Origin: Opitutales bacterium
GTDB taxonomy: Bacteria; Verrucomicrobiota; Verrucomicrobiia; Opitutales; Seribacteraceae
Assembly (NCBI GenBank): GCA_900299365.1
Contig: OMJS01000167.1
Span: 1 to 36,978 of the forward strand
Reading direction: 5' to 3'
Length of the DNA: 36,978 nucleotides
The notes below the pieces were generated by a model, which saw only the letters and a program-made list of their open reading frames with translations, was not told where the DNA came from and ran no database searches. Shown here piece by piece: positions 1 through 8,385 of the stretch. Within the stretch, counting starts at the first letter, position 1. Every line of letters begins with the position of its first letter. A program made the translations under genes and the position numbers.

Positions 1-129
1 ACGCTGAAACAATTCCAGTCCTTCCTTGCCGTCTGAGGCTAAATGAAGGTCAAATTTGTTTCTCAGGTTTAAGGTAAAGCCACGAAGAATTGCTTCCTCA
101 TCATCTACGCAAAGAATCTTGTTATTCAT
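1..129 (-). CDS. Response regulator receiver domain, partial (3' end outside window)
   Basis: The first 43 codons of a minus-strand gene run off the left edge. The product starts MNNKILCVDDEEAILRGF, the usual first beta strand of a CheY-like receiver domain, with the paired acidic residues (Asp9, Asp10) that bind Mg2+. The phosphoacceptor Asp (normally near residue 54) and any output domain lie outside the window, so the regulated process is unknown. The gene begins 42 bases downstream of the ThuA gene on the same strand and may be co-transcribed with it. Receiver domains accept phosphate from a histidine kinase; no kinase is visible here. Confidence 0.85.
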   Translation of the reverse strand, partial: MNNKILCVDDEEAILRGFTLNLRNKFDLHLASDGKEGLELFQR

Positions 130-171
130 TGCGAGAAAGAAAAGTGAGCAAAATTGAGAATCTCTTGGGGA

Positions 172-1146
172 CTATTTTCTGAATTGAGAAATTTTAATTT
201 TAACCTTTTCCTCATTTTTCCAATTTTCAGGTTTGGGAAAATCTTGGTTTTTTAAAAGATCATTAAAAGTAACCTCTTTTGTTGGAACTCCGTGCTCTGG
301 GATATTTACTTTTGCGATCCATGCAATCGCATTTAAAACTAGCTTTCTTGCATCTTTTGATGCCCAGTTCTCATGAAAGTGAGCCCCAGTAAATCCAAAT
401 CCCCTGCCATAATTGTAATCTTTGCCCCGCTGATAAGACCATGCCACATGTTGGGCTTCTCTTCGTTTAAGAACCGCCTCAGCAACAATAGGGTTTCCAT
501 GATGGGGATGACTCTCAACCCCGGGCTTCAAACGCTTCATCGTATTTTCTGGAGGATGGGCAGAAAGAATTGGTACGATTGAGCCTAATGCTGAGGTAGC
601 TTCACGAAACCGCATATGATAATACCACTCATCAAGCATTTCGAAGGGTTGCACTCCCTTGGTTATGCTGTGCTCCGGTAATAGTTTAAATTCGGCATTC
701 CAGACCGGATTTACCGACCAATAAGGTTCAAAGTAACCTCCTATCCATTTTAAGAAATGATCTCCGGCAGGTCCTTTTGTTGTCTCGACACCGTAATGAA
801 TACACCCAAGCCCAACTCCTCTCCGCATCACTTGATCGAATTCCTTAAGGTGTTTATTGAGCAGATGACGCACTCCTCCATCACAAGCAACCACCACCGC
901 ATCCGCATCATCGAAAACGGAGGAGTCTTTGGGATATCCTCCATCTGTTAACACAACCGTGTCTATTCCAAGATTAGAAGCCTCTAGGTGTTCCGCCAAA
1001 AGTTTACAACCTGCACTATGTTCATGAGCAAAAAAACCATGACTTTTCGGACCCGCTACAAAGACAACCTTTTTATTTGCACCATATGAATCGACCAAAA
1101 TAAATTGGGCGACAAGAATAACGAATAGTTTTGATATAAAGTTCAT
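172..1146 (-). CDS. Secreted ThuA-domain protein
   Basis: A 324-residue protein with an N-terminal signal peptide (hydrophobic residues 5-19, cleavage probably near SYGA) followed by a ThuA-like domain filling most of the chain. ThuA domains have a class I glutamine-amidotransferase-like fold. Here GLGCIHYG falls where that fold places its nucleophile elbow, and a DADAVVVACDGG strand-turn precedes it. The family is named after a trehalose-utilisation gene, but its biochemical role is poorly defined, and in PVC bacteria it is often found as secreted carbohydrate-related proteins. A export role is inferred from the signal peptide. It is preceded by a 148-base gap containing a short palindrome, so it may have its own promoter. 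The exact substrate is unknown. Confidence 0.8.
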   Translation of the reverse strand: MNFISKLFVILVAQFILVDSYGANKKVVFVAGPKSHGFFAHEHSAGCKLLAEHLEASNLGIDTVVLTDGGYPKDSSVFDDADAVVVACDGGVRHLLNKHLKEFDQVMRRGVGLGCIHYGVETTKGPAGDHFLKWIGGYFEPYWSVNPVWNAEFKLLPEHSITKGVQPFEMLDEWYYHMRFREATSALGSIVPILSAHPPENTMKRLKPGVESHPHHGNPIVAEAVLKRREAQHVAWSYQRGKDYNYGRGFGFTGAHFHENWASKDARKLVLNAIAWIAKVNIPEHGVPTKEVTFNDLLKNQDFPKPENWKNEEKVKIKISQFRK

Positions 1147-1229
1147 TTAGTTAATTTATTAGAAAATTACTTTCAATATGCATAAAAATACATTTTTGCT
1201 ACCTTTTGGAAATGGTTAATTCAATACTA

Positions 1230-1244
1230 TCGAAAAATTTTCGA
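1230..1244. promoter_or_regulatory. 15-base palindrome upstream of the ThuA gene
   Basis: The sequence TCGAAAAATTTTCGA has two perfect 7-base arms around one central base. It lies in the 148-base gap between the 450-residue gene and the ThuA gene, about 85 bases upstream of the ThuA start. It could be an operator. The gap is AT-rich, so chance is a realistic alternative. Apart from this palindrome I see nothing in the gap. Confidence 0.25.
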
Positions 1245-1294
1245 AATGATAACTCAATAAAACCCGGTTAGCCTTTAGACACTATTCCAGAATA

Positions 1295-2647
1295 TTAATT
1301 CTGAGATTTGTGAATTTCTTTGAGTGAAAGGTAGAATCTGTAGAACATAGGGTCTCTTTCCGCAATTTGTAATAGTATATCGTCTCCCATTTCTTCAAAA
1401 GATGCCCCTATCTGCAAGACAAGCTCACGGTTGCTTAGGTTTAAAATTTCAGGATCATCGGCATTCAGTATCCTATATTCATTAATTACATCACATTCAA
1501 AATTGGGTTTTGAATCCATCGACTCTGCACCTTTATCCAAAACAATACCTACTTCATCCGAAAAATTTGCCTCCAAAAGATTTAACGTAGTTAACTCTGT
1601 GCTTTGGTTTAATTCATTGGACAATTCGGTAATACCTGAGACAGGGTCATCGTGCTGAAAATACTCCATGCAATTTAGGATATAAGCGATCGAAACCGAA
1701 GAAAAGGGGAGCTTTTCCCATTCTGATTCTTTAACTAGAAGACCGGAAAGACGGGAATGATAAAGGTTGCTATGCTTCCTGTTCAATCGGACTCGTTGAA
1801 GAAGGGAGTTTTCTACACTTTGCTCTATTTCTTCATCAGTCAAAATACCCATAAACCAAGCACTCGTTGCTCTTTCAGCTGTCAATGCCTCGCTAGGTCC
1901 TTTTGCGATGAAACAGTTCAATAAACCATTACGATCACGCATTGTATCGTCGACCGTTTTTGCAGCCTTCCCTTCCGCAAGGACAAATATCTTTTCAGAA
2001 AAGTTTGGGTACTTATTTTTGAGGAATTTAAATTTAGCAAACAATTCATCAGGACTTTCAGGGTTCAGCAGAACACAGGCAATCCCATGACCAAGTAAAA
2101 AGGAAAATGCACTTTCAAGTTGGGCAAATTTCGCTTCATAAGCGGATCTGCTTCCTGGTTGAATAACATAAGCACATATTCCCTTTGCATAACCAACGGG
2201 CAATCCCTGCCGGCGTGCCAGACCCAATTCTACATCAAGGGGGGAAGCTGGTCTCCTCAATCCCGGCAAGACCACCTCTTTAAGTATGCCAAGGTCAACA
2301 ATTTCAAAGTTTCGTAATGGATTTACTTGTTTTGTAACAAAGCTGTAGTATTTGTCCCGTAAAGGCCTGTTAAAACTGGTTATCTTTTGAGAATATTCAA
2401 TCTCATCTTCCATCAGACCAGATCTATTTCCCAAGACCGGAGAATTTCCTGGGAGTGAGTGGAAATGATCCAGAGAAATTTTGTTAAGGAGGGGATTTTC
2501 TCTAGTGGAATCTGGGCTTCCCCAGGATAAGTTTAGGCGCCATTTGGCATAGGGTTCAACCAGCCTAAAACATGCTCCTTCGATTAAATAGAAAGAGAGC
2601 AATACCACCAGACAAACGAAAATTGAATTGATTGATTTGCGAATCAT
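1295..2647 (-). CDS. Membrane-anchored or secreted protein of unknown function (450 aa)
   Basis: Not recognised. One hydrophobic segment at residues 7-23 acts as a signal or anchor; the rest is soluble and would lie outside the cytoplasm. The middle (about residues 150-250) reads like an alternating alpha/beta region: a strand GIACVLLNPES, a helix, then KIFVLAEGKAAKTV. That order resembles the centre of alpha/beta hydrolases, but the place where G-x-S-x-G would sit reads AEGKA, so no serine nucleophile is present; treat this as a weak structural guess. The start ATG overlaps the stop of the upstream gene as ATGA, so the two are translationally coupled and probably act together. Confidence 0.6.
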   Translation of the reverse strand: MIRKSINSIFVCLVVLLSFYLIEGACFRLVEPYAKWRLNLSWGSPDSTRENPLLNKISLDHFHSLPGNSPVLGNRSGLMEDEIEYSQKITSFNRPLRDKYYSFVTKQVNPLRNFEIVDLGILKEVVLPGLRRPASPLDVELGLARRQGLPVGYAKGICAYVIQPGSRSAYEAKFAQLESAFSFLLGHGIACVLLNPESPDELFAKFKFLKNKYPNFSEKIFVLAEGKAAKTVDDTMRDRNGLLNCFIAKGPSEALTAERATSAWFMGILTDEEIEQSVENSLLQRVRLNRKHSNLYHSRLSGLLVKESEWEKLPFSSVSIAYILNCMEYFQHDDPVSGITELSNELNQSTELTTLNLLEANFSDEVGIVLDKGAESMDSKPNFECDVINEYRILNADDPEILNLSNRELVLQIGASFEEMGDDILLQIAERDPMFYRFYLSLKEIHKSQN

Positions 2648-3612
2648 GCCACTTTTGGCTCCTCAGTAATTTCTTGATTCTCTATTTTTTCTACAGAGCT
2701 CTCCTCTGCTGTATTTTCTGATTCTACTTCGGGAGTTGGTAATTCTTCATCGGTAGCATCATTTTCATTCACTCCCTCAGATTCTTCCACAGCAAGGTCA
2801 TCCCTAGAACTATCTTCTTCGACTGGAACCTCATCCATACCGCTTAAGTTTTCGGTAATGGCTCCTTCCTCGGTAATGGATTCATCCCCCTCAAGCACTT
2901 CTCCCTCCTTAGGTTCATCCTCCTTAGGTTCATCTATCTTTTCACTGGCTGAATCATCGTTTTTTTCCGATTCTTTATTTTGTTCAAGTTCAGAAGAATC
3001 AGCATTCGATTCTTCTTTTTCCGTGGCTTCTTCTGATTTTTCTTCAGTTTCTTCTTTTGCAGGAGCGGAAATATTTTTAGGTGGCAAGTCTGCTGGCTTG
3101 GGCGTCACGCTTTGCTTGTTGTAGCTTGATCGCTTGCTTGGCCTTGCTCTCATTGCATACCAAAGCAAAAATACAGCACTAAGGTATGTTACTGCGGTAA
3201 AACCGAAAATCGCAGATTTTTCGGAAGTTTTAATGACCTCATTTCCATTCATTAAACAAATCCAAAAAAGACTAAGTATTGTAAACAGAGCAGGCGAAAC
3301 AACGAAACTTAATGATCTTAATTGCCAAGAAATCCTGGGTAGATAACTGAGCAATATCAGAAATGAAGACCCCGCTCCTATACAACTGGATATGACTAAT
3401 TTCAAAATATGGGCTTTCTGACCAGGATCAAGGGAGGGAGCAAGTTGCAGAAAGTCAGTCAGGTAAAAACCCGCAAATCTATAATTTAAGATCGCATCGA
3501 TTAGAAAGTTTAATTTGAAGAGGCCGTAATGAAGGGCAGACCAGAGGAAGACCAAAACCAATAAACCAACGGAACCAGTGGTAAAAAAGAGAGTTTTGCT
3601 AAGGGCATGCAT
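2644..3612 (-). CDS. Four-helix membrane protein with long acidic tail (unknown)
   Basis: Not recognised. The first ~155 residues contain about four transmembrane segments. After a basic stretch (RARPSKRSSYNK) the remaining ~160 residues are a low-complexity tail very rich in Glu, Ser and Asp, with a repeated DEPKEDEPKEGE segment. I start at the ATG at 3612; the only upstream in-frame alternative is a TTG two codons earlier. By the positive-inside rule the basic stretch, and hence the tail, should be cytoplasmic. The acidic tail could act as a flexible linker or a binding surface for basic partners. It ends in an ATGA overlap with the next gene, so the two proteins are likely co-produced. Confidence 0.65.
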   Translation of the reverse strand: MHALSKTLFFTTGSVGLLVLVFLWSALHYGLFKLNFLIDAILNYRFAGFYLTDFLQLAPSLDPGQKAHILKLVISSCIGAGSSFLILLSYLPRISWQLRSLSFVVSPALFTILSLFWICLMNGNEVIKTSEKSAIFGFTAVTYLSAVFLLWYAMRARPSKRSSYNKQSVTPKPADLPPKNISAPAKEETEEKSEEATEKEESNADSSELEQNKESEKNDDSASEKIDEPKEDEPKEGEVLEGDESITEEGAITENLSGMDEVPVEEDSSRDDLAVEESEGVNENDATDEELPTPEVESENTAEESSVEKIENQEITEEPKVA

Positions 3613-3662
3613 GGACAAGATGATACTTCTACGATGGTTCTAAAAGATTACTTATATGGCAA

Positions 3663-3676
3663 GTGTATCTTTACAC
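3663..3676 (-). terminator. Weak hairpin after the jelly-roll gene
   Basis: A perfect 5-base stem (GTGTA/TACAC) with a 4-base loop, 12 bases past the stop of the minus-strand gene ending at 3688. On the transcribed strand it is followed by only two T residues. It may mark a transcript end or be incidental. Confidence 0.2.
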
Positions 3677-3687
3677 ATTTAACCCGC

Positions 3688-4377
3688 TTATTGAGAAATT
3701 TTGCTTTTTGAACGAATTTTCAAATTATCCCAATACATTCCCAATTCTGCATATGAAAACCCCCAAAGAGCAGATTTTCCACTAGGTATTTTTTCGTTGA
3801 GAAAAATCGGGCTTTTTTCCTCGAGAAATTCGGGCTCAGACTCCTGGGAAATCTTCATTGAAACCAGTGTCTCCTTTCTCTGCCCATCCCACCCTGTAAC
3901 GATTACAACCCTCATCCATTCCCGCGATGACCATTTTAATGGCAATGAGTTACGCCAATCCTCCTGAAAAGAAAACATGGACTCCCGAATGGACGGGTTA
4001 ATTCGAAATTTTAATCCCCTAATCCCGCCCAATGCTCCCGCAAAAACATTATGTCTTCTGCTTTTTAACCCACCTAGGCAGGAAAAAGAGAATTCTAAAA
4101 TTTCGCCGTTTATCCGTGGCCCAAATAAAAATCCATGTTCCCCTACCGGATTTGGTGCTAATGCGAGGCACTTCCTTCCGTCCTTGGTGGTGACTTGGAA
4201 ATTGCCCTCTAAAACAAAGAAGTCTTCTGGTAGTTCTCCATTCTCAATCTCCTCGAACGATTGATCATATAGGGTCTCCCAACTTTCTTTCCCCATAGCC
4301 AGGTTCTCTGCAGATATTTTCTCACCTGTGATTAAGAAAACAACCAGGAGCAAATTGATCAAAATTTCATTATTCAT
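3688..4377 (-). CDS. Secreted jelly-roll (LamG-like) protein
   Basis: A 229-residue protein starting at the ATG at 4377; an upstream in-frame ATG at 4425 would add 16 residues lying inside the preceding gene and would bury the signal peptide, so I reject it. The N-terminus (NEILINLLLVVFLITG) is a signal peptide. The rest is beta-rich, with the order FEEIENGELPEDFFVLEGNF, a basic middle, W-rich strands and a terminal MYWDNLKIR. A closing 'DNL-x-I' strand is typical of LamG/concanavalin-like jelly-roll domains that bind or process glycans. No catalytic residues can be assigned. The start overlaps the end of the ABC permease gene by 8 bases, so it belongs to the same transcript and may be a partner of the transporter. 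Confidence 0.6.
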   Translation of the reverse strand: MNNEILINLLLVVFLITGEKISAENLAMGKESWETLYDQSFEEIENGELPEDFFVLEGNFQVTTKDGRKCLALAPNPVGEHGFLFGPRINGEILEFSFSCLGGLKSRRHNVFAGALGGIRGLKFRINPSIRESMFSFQEDWRNSLPLKWSSREWMRVVIVTGWDGQRKETLVSMKISQESEPEFLEEKSPIFLNEKIPSGKSALWGFSYAELGMYWDNLKIRSKSKISQ

Positions 4378-7300
4378 CTCGCAGAGTATTAATCGGCAAT
4401 TTGGGCAATCCCATACGGATGGCAATGACTAAACTGATGTAAGAAAGAATAAACAAACCTCCGCCAAATGAAGTAAGACTGATAATGGAAAAACCTTCTG
4501 TGTTTTCCAAAATGGTAGGAATCAGACCGACTAAACCTGCCATTAAACCTGTAATAAGTCCCCAAAAGATAATGCGGGCGTTTTCTCTCATCACTAACTT
4601 GTGTAATTGCGGGAGCGAAAAACCAACCGCTCCCAATAAAGCTTGCTCATGCCTTCTCTCCCATAAGTTTCTCACTATTATAATCAAAATTCCTAAGGTC
4701 CCAAGCAACACACCGAGACCGCCCAGTGCCTGGAAAATAGACAAATATGTATTTTCTACATTTTTCAATTGTTCCAGCCTAGAGACTACAGTCTGTGACC
4801 TCGGTCCATAATTAAAAAAGCGATCTAGCAAATGATCGACCGTACGGTCAACGCGACTTCCCGAAATCCAAAACTCTTGGTATCCGCCTTGGTTCGGATA
4901 CTTCTTAACCCAATTCTTTTCACTTATGTAAAGTCCTCCCTGCAAGAAACTTCCCTCAACAACTGCAGTTAATTTCACTTCAAATTCTTGTCCTTCACTA
5001 TCCAAGTATGAAATTCTGTCTCCCACATTTTTCTTAAGGGACCATAGCATTGTATTGTGATCTATCGCAGCAGGCAAAAGGTCGGTATTATCGGATTTTT
5101 TCAAAGCCGACCAATTTCCCTCAACAAAATTAAACCGCTTTTCCATTTGAAGGATTGGTACACCATAAAGGGGAGGTGAACTGGAGTTGTGCAAATTTAA
5201 GCAACTTGCATCATCTCCAGCTTGTGTACGTAAGGGCACAACAGTTACATCACTCAATAGCTCATCGTTTAAATCATAGAGGTCCCGGGCATTTTCGCTC
5301 ATTAAATCATCGTAGAGTGGAAGGCTTGTTTTGATAATATGGGTAAATCCCCCAGTTTCAGAACGGGTTAGTAGAGTATTTTCTGACTGGCTTTTCCTAA
5401 ATGCTCCTGCTCCAACAATGAGAAAAGTACCAACAGCAAGAATTCCTACCCCAGTTATTTTTCGCCCCGTACGATAGTCCAAATTTAGCAGGAGGTTTCT
5501 ATCCCTTAGCCTACGATTATTTATATTGTTTGCGAAGTATCTAAATACCCTGACCAATCCGGCAAATAAGACCAGAAACCCAATACAAAAAAAGCTTACA
5601 CTTGGTGGGACCTTAGAAGTTGAGGATGTCAGAATCATACAGATAAGTGCTACCCAAGCAACAGGCTCAATCCATATACTCCTGTACAGCCGTTTCTTAA
5701 AAGATTCTGAGTGAAGGGAATTGGGGTTGTAGGCACCTGACTGTATTAATTCAACAGGGCGGTACTTTCTTTGCTTCCGGGTAATCCAAAGTAAACAGAT
5801 CAACCCCATCAAAAAAGAAGCCCCTGCCCCTAACACAATTGATTCCAGTCGCGGGGCGTAATAAATTGTGAGTTTTGCGACCGCACTTCCCCATGCATTG
5901 TTAAGCATCCATAACACACCACTTCCGAAAAACCATGCCCATCCTACTCCCATCAGGGTGCCCAGTAAGCAAACCACCCCTGCTTCCATAGAAGTGATAA
6001 AGTTTACTTTTCGCAGTGTATAGCCAAGGGAAAGCAACATACCAACTTGGCGGTTTCTTTGCTCCAAAGAAAATCCAAAGATTAATGCACTCAGGGACAG
6101 TCCAGCAAGCAGAACAAAAAACCCAAACGATAAAAATAACTGACTAAAATCAACTGGCCCGGAAACGGCATCAATGGCCTTTTTTTCGAAATGAATCAGC
6201 CGCAACCCAAATGTTCTGGGATCAAGTATATTTCGTAATTGTTTGCCAAGCTCATTGGCCCTTTCCCGCCCATTAATACGTAACCCGGTCACATTCCCCC
6301 AACGGTTACCCCACATTTCCTGAGCACGGGTAAGCGAGATAAAGGCCTTAGGCGTTCCCCGGTAATCATCCCAATAAGATTCGTCCTTTGACCTTATTTT
6401 GTGTTTGATAGGGATACCCGTGTCCCACTCTCCACAATTGTCTGCATCGCTAAGTCCAGGAAACCTTGGTGTCCAGTCACTCTCGTCTCCTTTGGGGATT
6501 TTTTCTGGCATAGGTAAAATCTTTCCCACCTCGAAGGATGTGGTCTTTTCGATCAGTTCCCGCCTGTCTCCTACCACAAAATATTCCATGCTTATCAAAT
6601 CCCCCAAGCTTATGTTCAAATCGATTGCCGCCCATTGGTTAATAGCCATTTTGCCTTCATGCCATTCCGGCTCAAGAATGCCGCCTTTCTTAGGCTCCAC
6701 TCCTGTAACCATAGAGTAAGGAATTAGCGAAGCGTTCCCATCTCCGATAGCCTCAGGTTTGCCAATCGCATTTACCAGATAGGTAAACTCCGCTTCTAAG
6801 GTAGGGTCAATTTGCCGTGCAGTATGGACTACTTTGTCCGACAAAAATACTTTTCGGCTGCGCAGGTTCCACCGATCCACTGCCCGAAGTTTTTTCGTTT
6901 CCAGTCCAGCATCTTTTAAGGTCCAGCACCGCTTCATCATGGCCATTAATGAGTCGGTTAACCCCTCTCCTCCGGCCACCAATAAAAGATTGGCAAAATC
7001 TTTTCTCTCATCCGGAGAAAAAGTGATGAACATATCATTCTGCATCATTGAAAGAGGCATAAAGATTGTTCTGGCTGGTTCCATGCTTGCCTGTAAGGAA
7101 AAATTGCCCAGTGCGGAAGGATTCACTTCTCCTAAGTAGGGACGGTTCCAAGAAACAAAGCGAGCATCTCGTTCCCCAGATAATGGGGCGTCCCGGGAAA
7201 AGAGACTCGGTTCCTCGACCCGCAGTATCAATCGGGAACCTTGCTCGACACCAAGTTCCCTGGCAAGCTCAGGACTTGCCCAAAAACCGAGCTTTGTCAG

Positions 7301-7693
7301 GTCGGGAGACATTGTGGAATCCCATGCCAATTGAAAAAACCTTTCATCAATGCCAAGAACGGTAATTCCACTTGCATGTAATTTTCCATCTGGTGAAGCG
7401 ATAGTCCCTGTTGCCATTACAACTGGGGCAACCATAACCTCTTTGGGTAAATCCTCGGTAACTAGAAGACGATCGGCGAGGTCTGAATGAAAATAACCAT
7501 CTGAGGATACAAAGACATGGGTGATCATACCAATTCGTTCGGCCGCTTTTTGCCAAAGGGTATTACGGACGGAGTCACCAATCGTCAGCGAACCAACCAG
7601 TATCATCGAGGCAAGGGCCAAGCACAGAGAGGTACCAAGATGTTGCCTTCTCGAATGTTTGAGATTGGCGAAAATAATTCGCCAGATACTCAT
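4370..7693 (-). CDS. ABC transporter permease, double FtsX-domain (MacB/LolCE-like)
   Basis: A 1107-residue inner-membrane protein. Residues ~20-45 form the first transmembrane helix, followed by a large extracytoplasmic region to about residue 515. The first FtsX domain spans ~518-660 and contains the usual cytoplasmic coupling segment after a helix (EQRNRQVGMLLSLGYT). Further helices follow at ~671-720 and ~744-765, then a second extracytoplasmic domain, and a terminal FtsX domain at ~980-1107 (ERRHEQALLGAVGFS). This is the layout of single-chain permeases with ten helices. Family members do not import; they use ATP in the cytoplasm to move lipids, lipoproteins or small molecules in the periplasm or to power an outer partner. 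It is coupled by ATGA overlap to the ATPase gene upstream. The cargo is unknown. Confidence 0.88.
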   Translation of the reverse strand: MSIWRIIFANLKHSRRQHLGTSLCLALASMILVGSLTIGDSVRNTLWQKAAERIGMITHVFVSSDGYFHSDLADRLLVTEDLPKEVMVAPVVMATGTIASPDGKLHASGITVLGIDERFFQLAWDSTMSPDLTKLGFWASPELARELGVEQGSRLILRVEEPSLFSRDAPLSGERDARFVSWNRPYLGEVNPSALGNFSLQASMEPARTIFMPLSMMQNDMFITFSPDERKDFANLLLVAGGEGLTDSLMAMMKRCWTLKDAGLETKKLRAVDRWNLRSRKVFLSDKVVHTARQIDPTLEAEFTYLVNAIGKPEAIGDGNASLIPYSMVTGVEPKKGGILEPEWHEGKMAINQWAAIDLNISLGDLISMEYFVVGDRRELIEKTTSFEVGKILPMPEKIPKGDESDWTPRFPGLSDADNCGEWDTGIPIKHKIRSKDESYWDDYRGTPKAFISLTRAQEMWGNRWGNVTGLRINGRERANELGKQLRNILDPRTFGLRLIHFEKKAIDAVSGPVDFSQLFLSFGFFVLLAGLSLSALIFGFSLEQRNRQVGMLLSLGYTLRKVNFITSMEAGVVCLLGTLMGVGWAWFFGSGVLWMLNNAWGSAVAKLTIYYAPRLESIVLGAGASFLMGLICLLWITRKQRKYRPVELIQSGAYNPNSLHSESFKKRLYRSIWIEPVAWVALICMILTSSTSKVPPSVSFFCIGFLVLFAGLVRVFRYFANNINNRRLRDRNLLLNLDYRTGRKITGVGILAVGTFLIVGAGAFRKSQSENTLLTRSETGGFTHIIKTSLPLYDDLMSENARDLYDLNDELLSDVTVVPLRTQAGDDASCLNLHNSSSPPLYGVPILQMEKRFNFVEGNWSALKKSDNTDLLPAAIDHNTMLWSLKKNVGDRISYLDSEGQEFEVKLTAVVEGSFLQGGLYISEKNWVKKYPNQGGYQEFWISGSRVDRTVDHLLDRFFNYGPRSQTVVSRLEQLKNVENTYLSIFQALGGLGVLLGTLGILIIIVRNLWERRHEQALLGAVGFSLPQLHKLVMRENARIIFWGLITGLMAGLVGLIPTILENTEGFSIISLTSFGGGLFILSYISLVIAIRMGLPKLPINTLRDE

Positions 7694-8385
7694 GGAATTA
7701 TTGCACTTAGTTTTCCGTCCTGAAAAGACCAGACCTCATCCAATCGGTTTGCCTGTTCCTGCGAGTGGGTGACCACCAGCATGGTGCATTCAAATTCCTC
7801 GTTTAATTTAATGAGCATATCCATCAAACTGTCGGCATTTTTTTTGTCCAGTGCACCCGTCGGTTCATCCGCCAATAATACTTTTGGCTGGTTGATTAGG
7901 GCCCGGGCAACCGCCACTCTTTGCCTCTCGCCTCCCGACAATTGACTGGGCATATGATTGGCCCGCTCACTCAGTCCCACCTGTTCAAGCAATTGATTTG
8001 CTCGATCCCTACTTTCATCAGCACTCATTTTTCCGTGTCCCGCAAGGGCTGGTACCATAACATTTTGATGGGCAGTAAGGGCTGGCAAGAGATGGTGGGC
8101 TTGGAAGATAAACCCTATAGTTTGGTTACGAAAAGAAGCAGCTTCAATGGGAGATAATTGATGGACTTGGTTTTCATCCACCCAAACCTCCCCACTTGTC
8201 GGATCATCAAGTCCACTAATTATATTGAGCAAAGTGCTTTTACCGGAACCGGATGGACCAATCAAGCCAACCGACCTCCCCTTACTGACCTGTAAACTAA
8301 GATCGTTTAACACAACGCTGGGAAATTCTTCACCCGTAGATGAATATACCTTGGTTAGGTTTTTTACATCAATGAAGGAATTCAT
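7690..8385 (-). CDS. ABC transporter ATP-binding protein (LolD/MacB type)
   Basis: A 231-residue ATPase with all motifs: Walker A GPSGSGKST at 43-51, Q-loop Gln95, signature LSGGERQRVAVARAL from residue 149, Walker B VLLADEPTGALD from 169 with catalytic Glu174, and the switch His in VVTHSQE. The length and the 'DEPTGALD' form are typical of the LolD/MacB subfamily, which pairs with FtsX-type permeases. It overlaps the permease gene by four bases (ATGA) and overlaps the upstream ligase gene in the same way, so the three proteins are probably made together. It supplies the energy for the adjacent permease on the cytoplasmic side of the inner membrane. Confidence 0.93.
   Translation of the reverse strand: MNSFIDVKNLTKVYSSTGEEFPSVVLNDLSLQVSKGRSVGLIGPSGSGKSTLLNIISGLDDPTSGEVWVDENQVHQLSPIEAASFRNQTIGFIFQAHHLLPALTAHQNVMVPALAGHGKMSADESRDRANQLLEQVGLSERANHMPSQLSGGERQRVAVARALINQPKVLLADEPTGALDKKNADSLMDMLIKLNEEFECTMLVVTHSQEQANRLDEVWSFQDGKLSAIIP

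Noticed and set aside
2858-3124. A Ser-rich plus-strand open frame
   Set aside because: It is the antisense image of the Glu/Asp-rich tail of the membrane protein; GAA/GAT codons read as Ser/Phe on the other strand. No start signal or independent homology.
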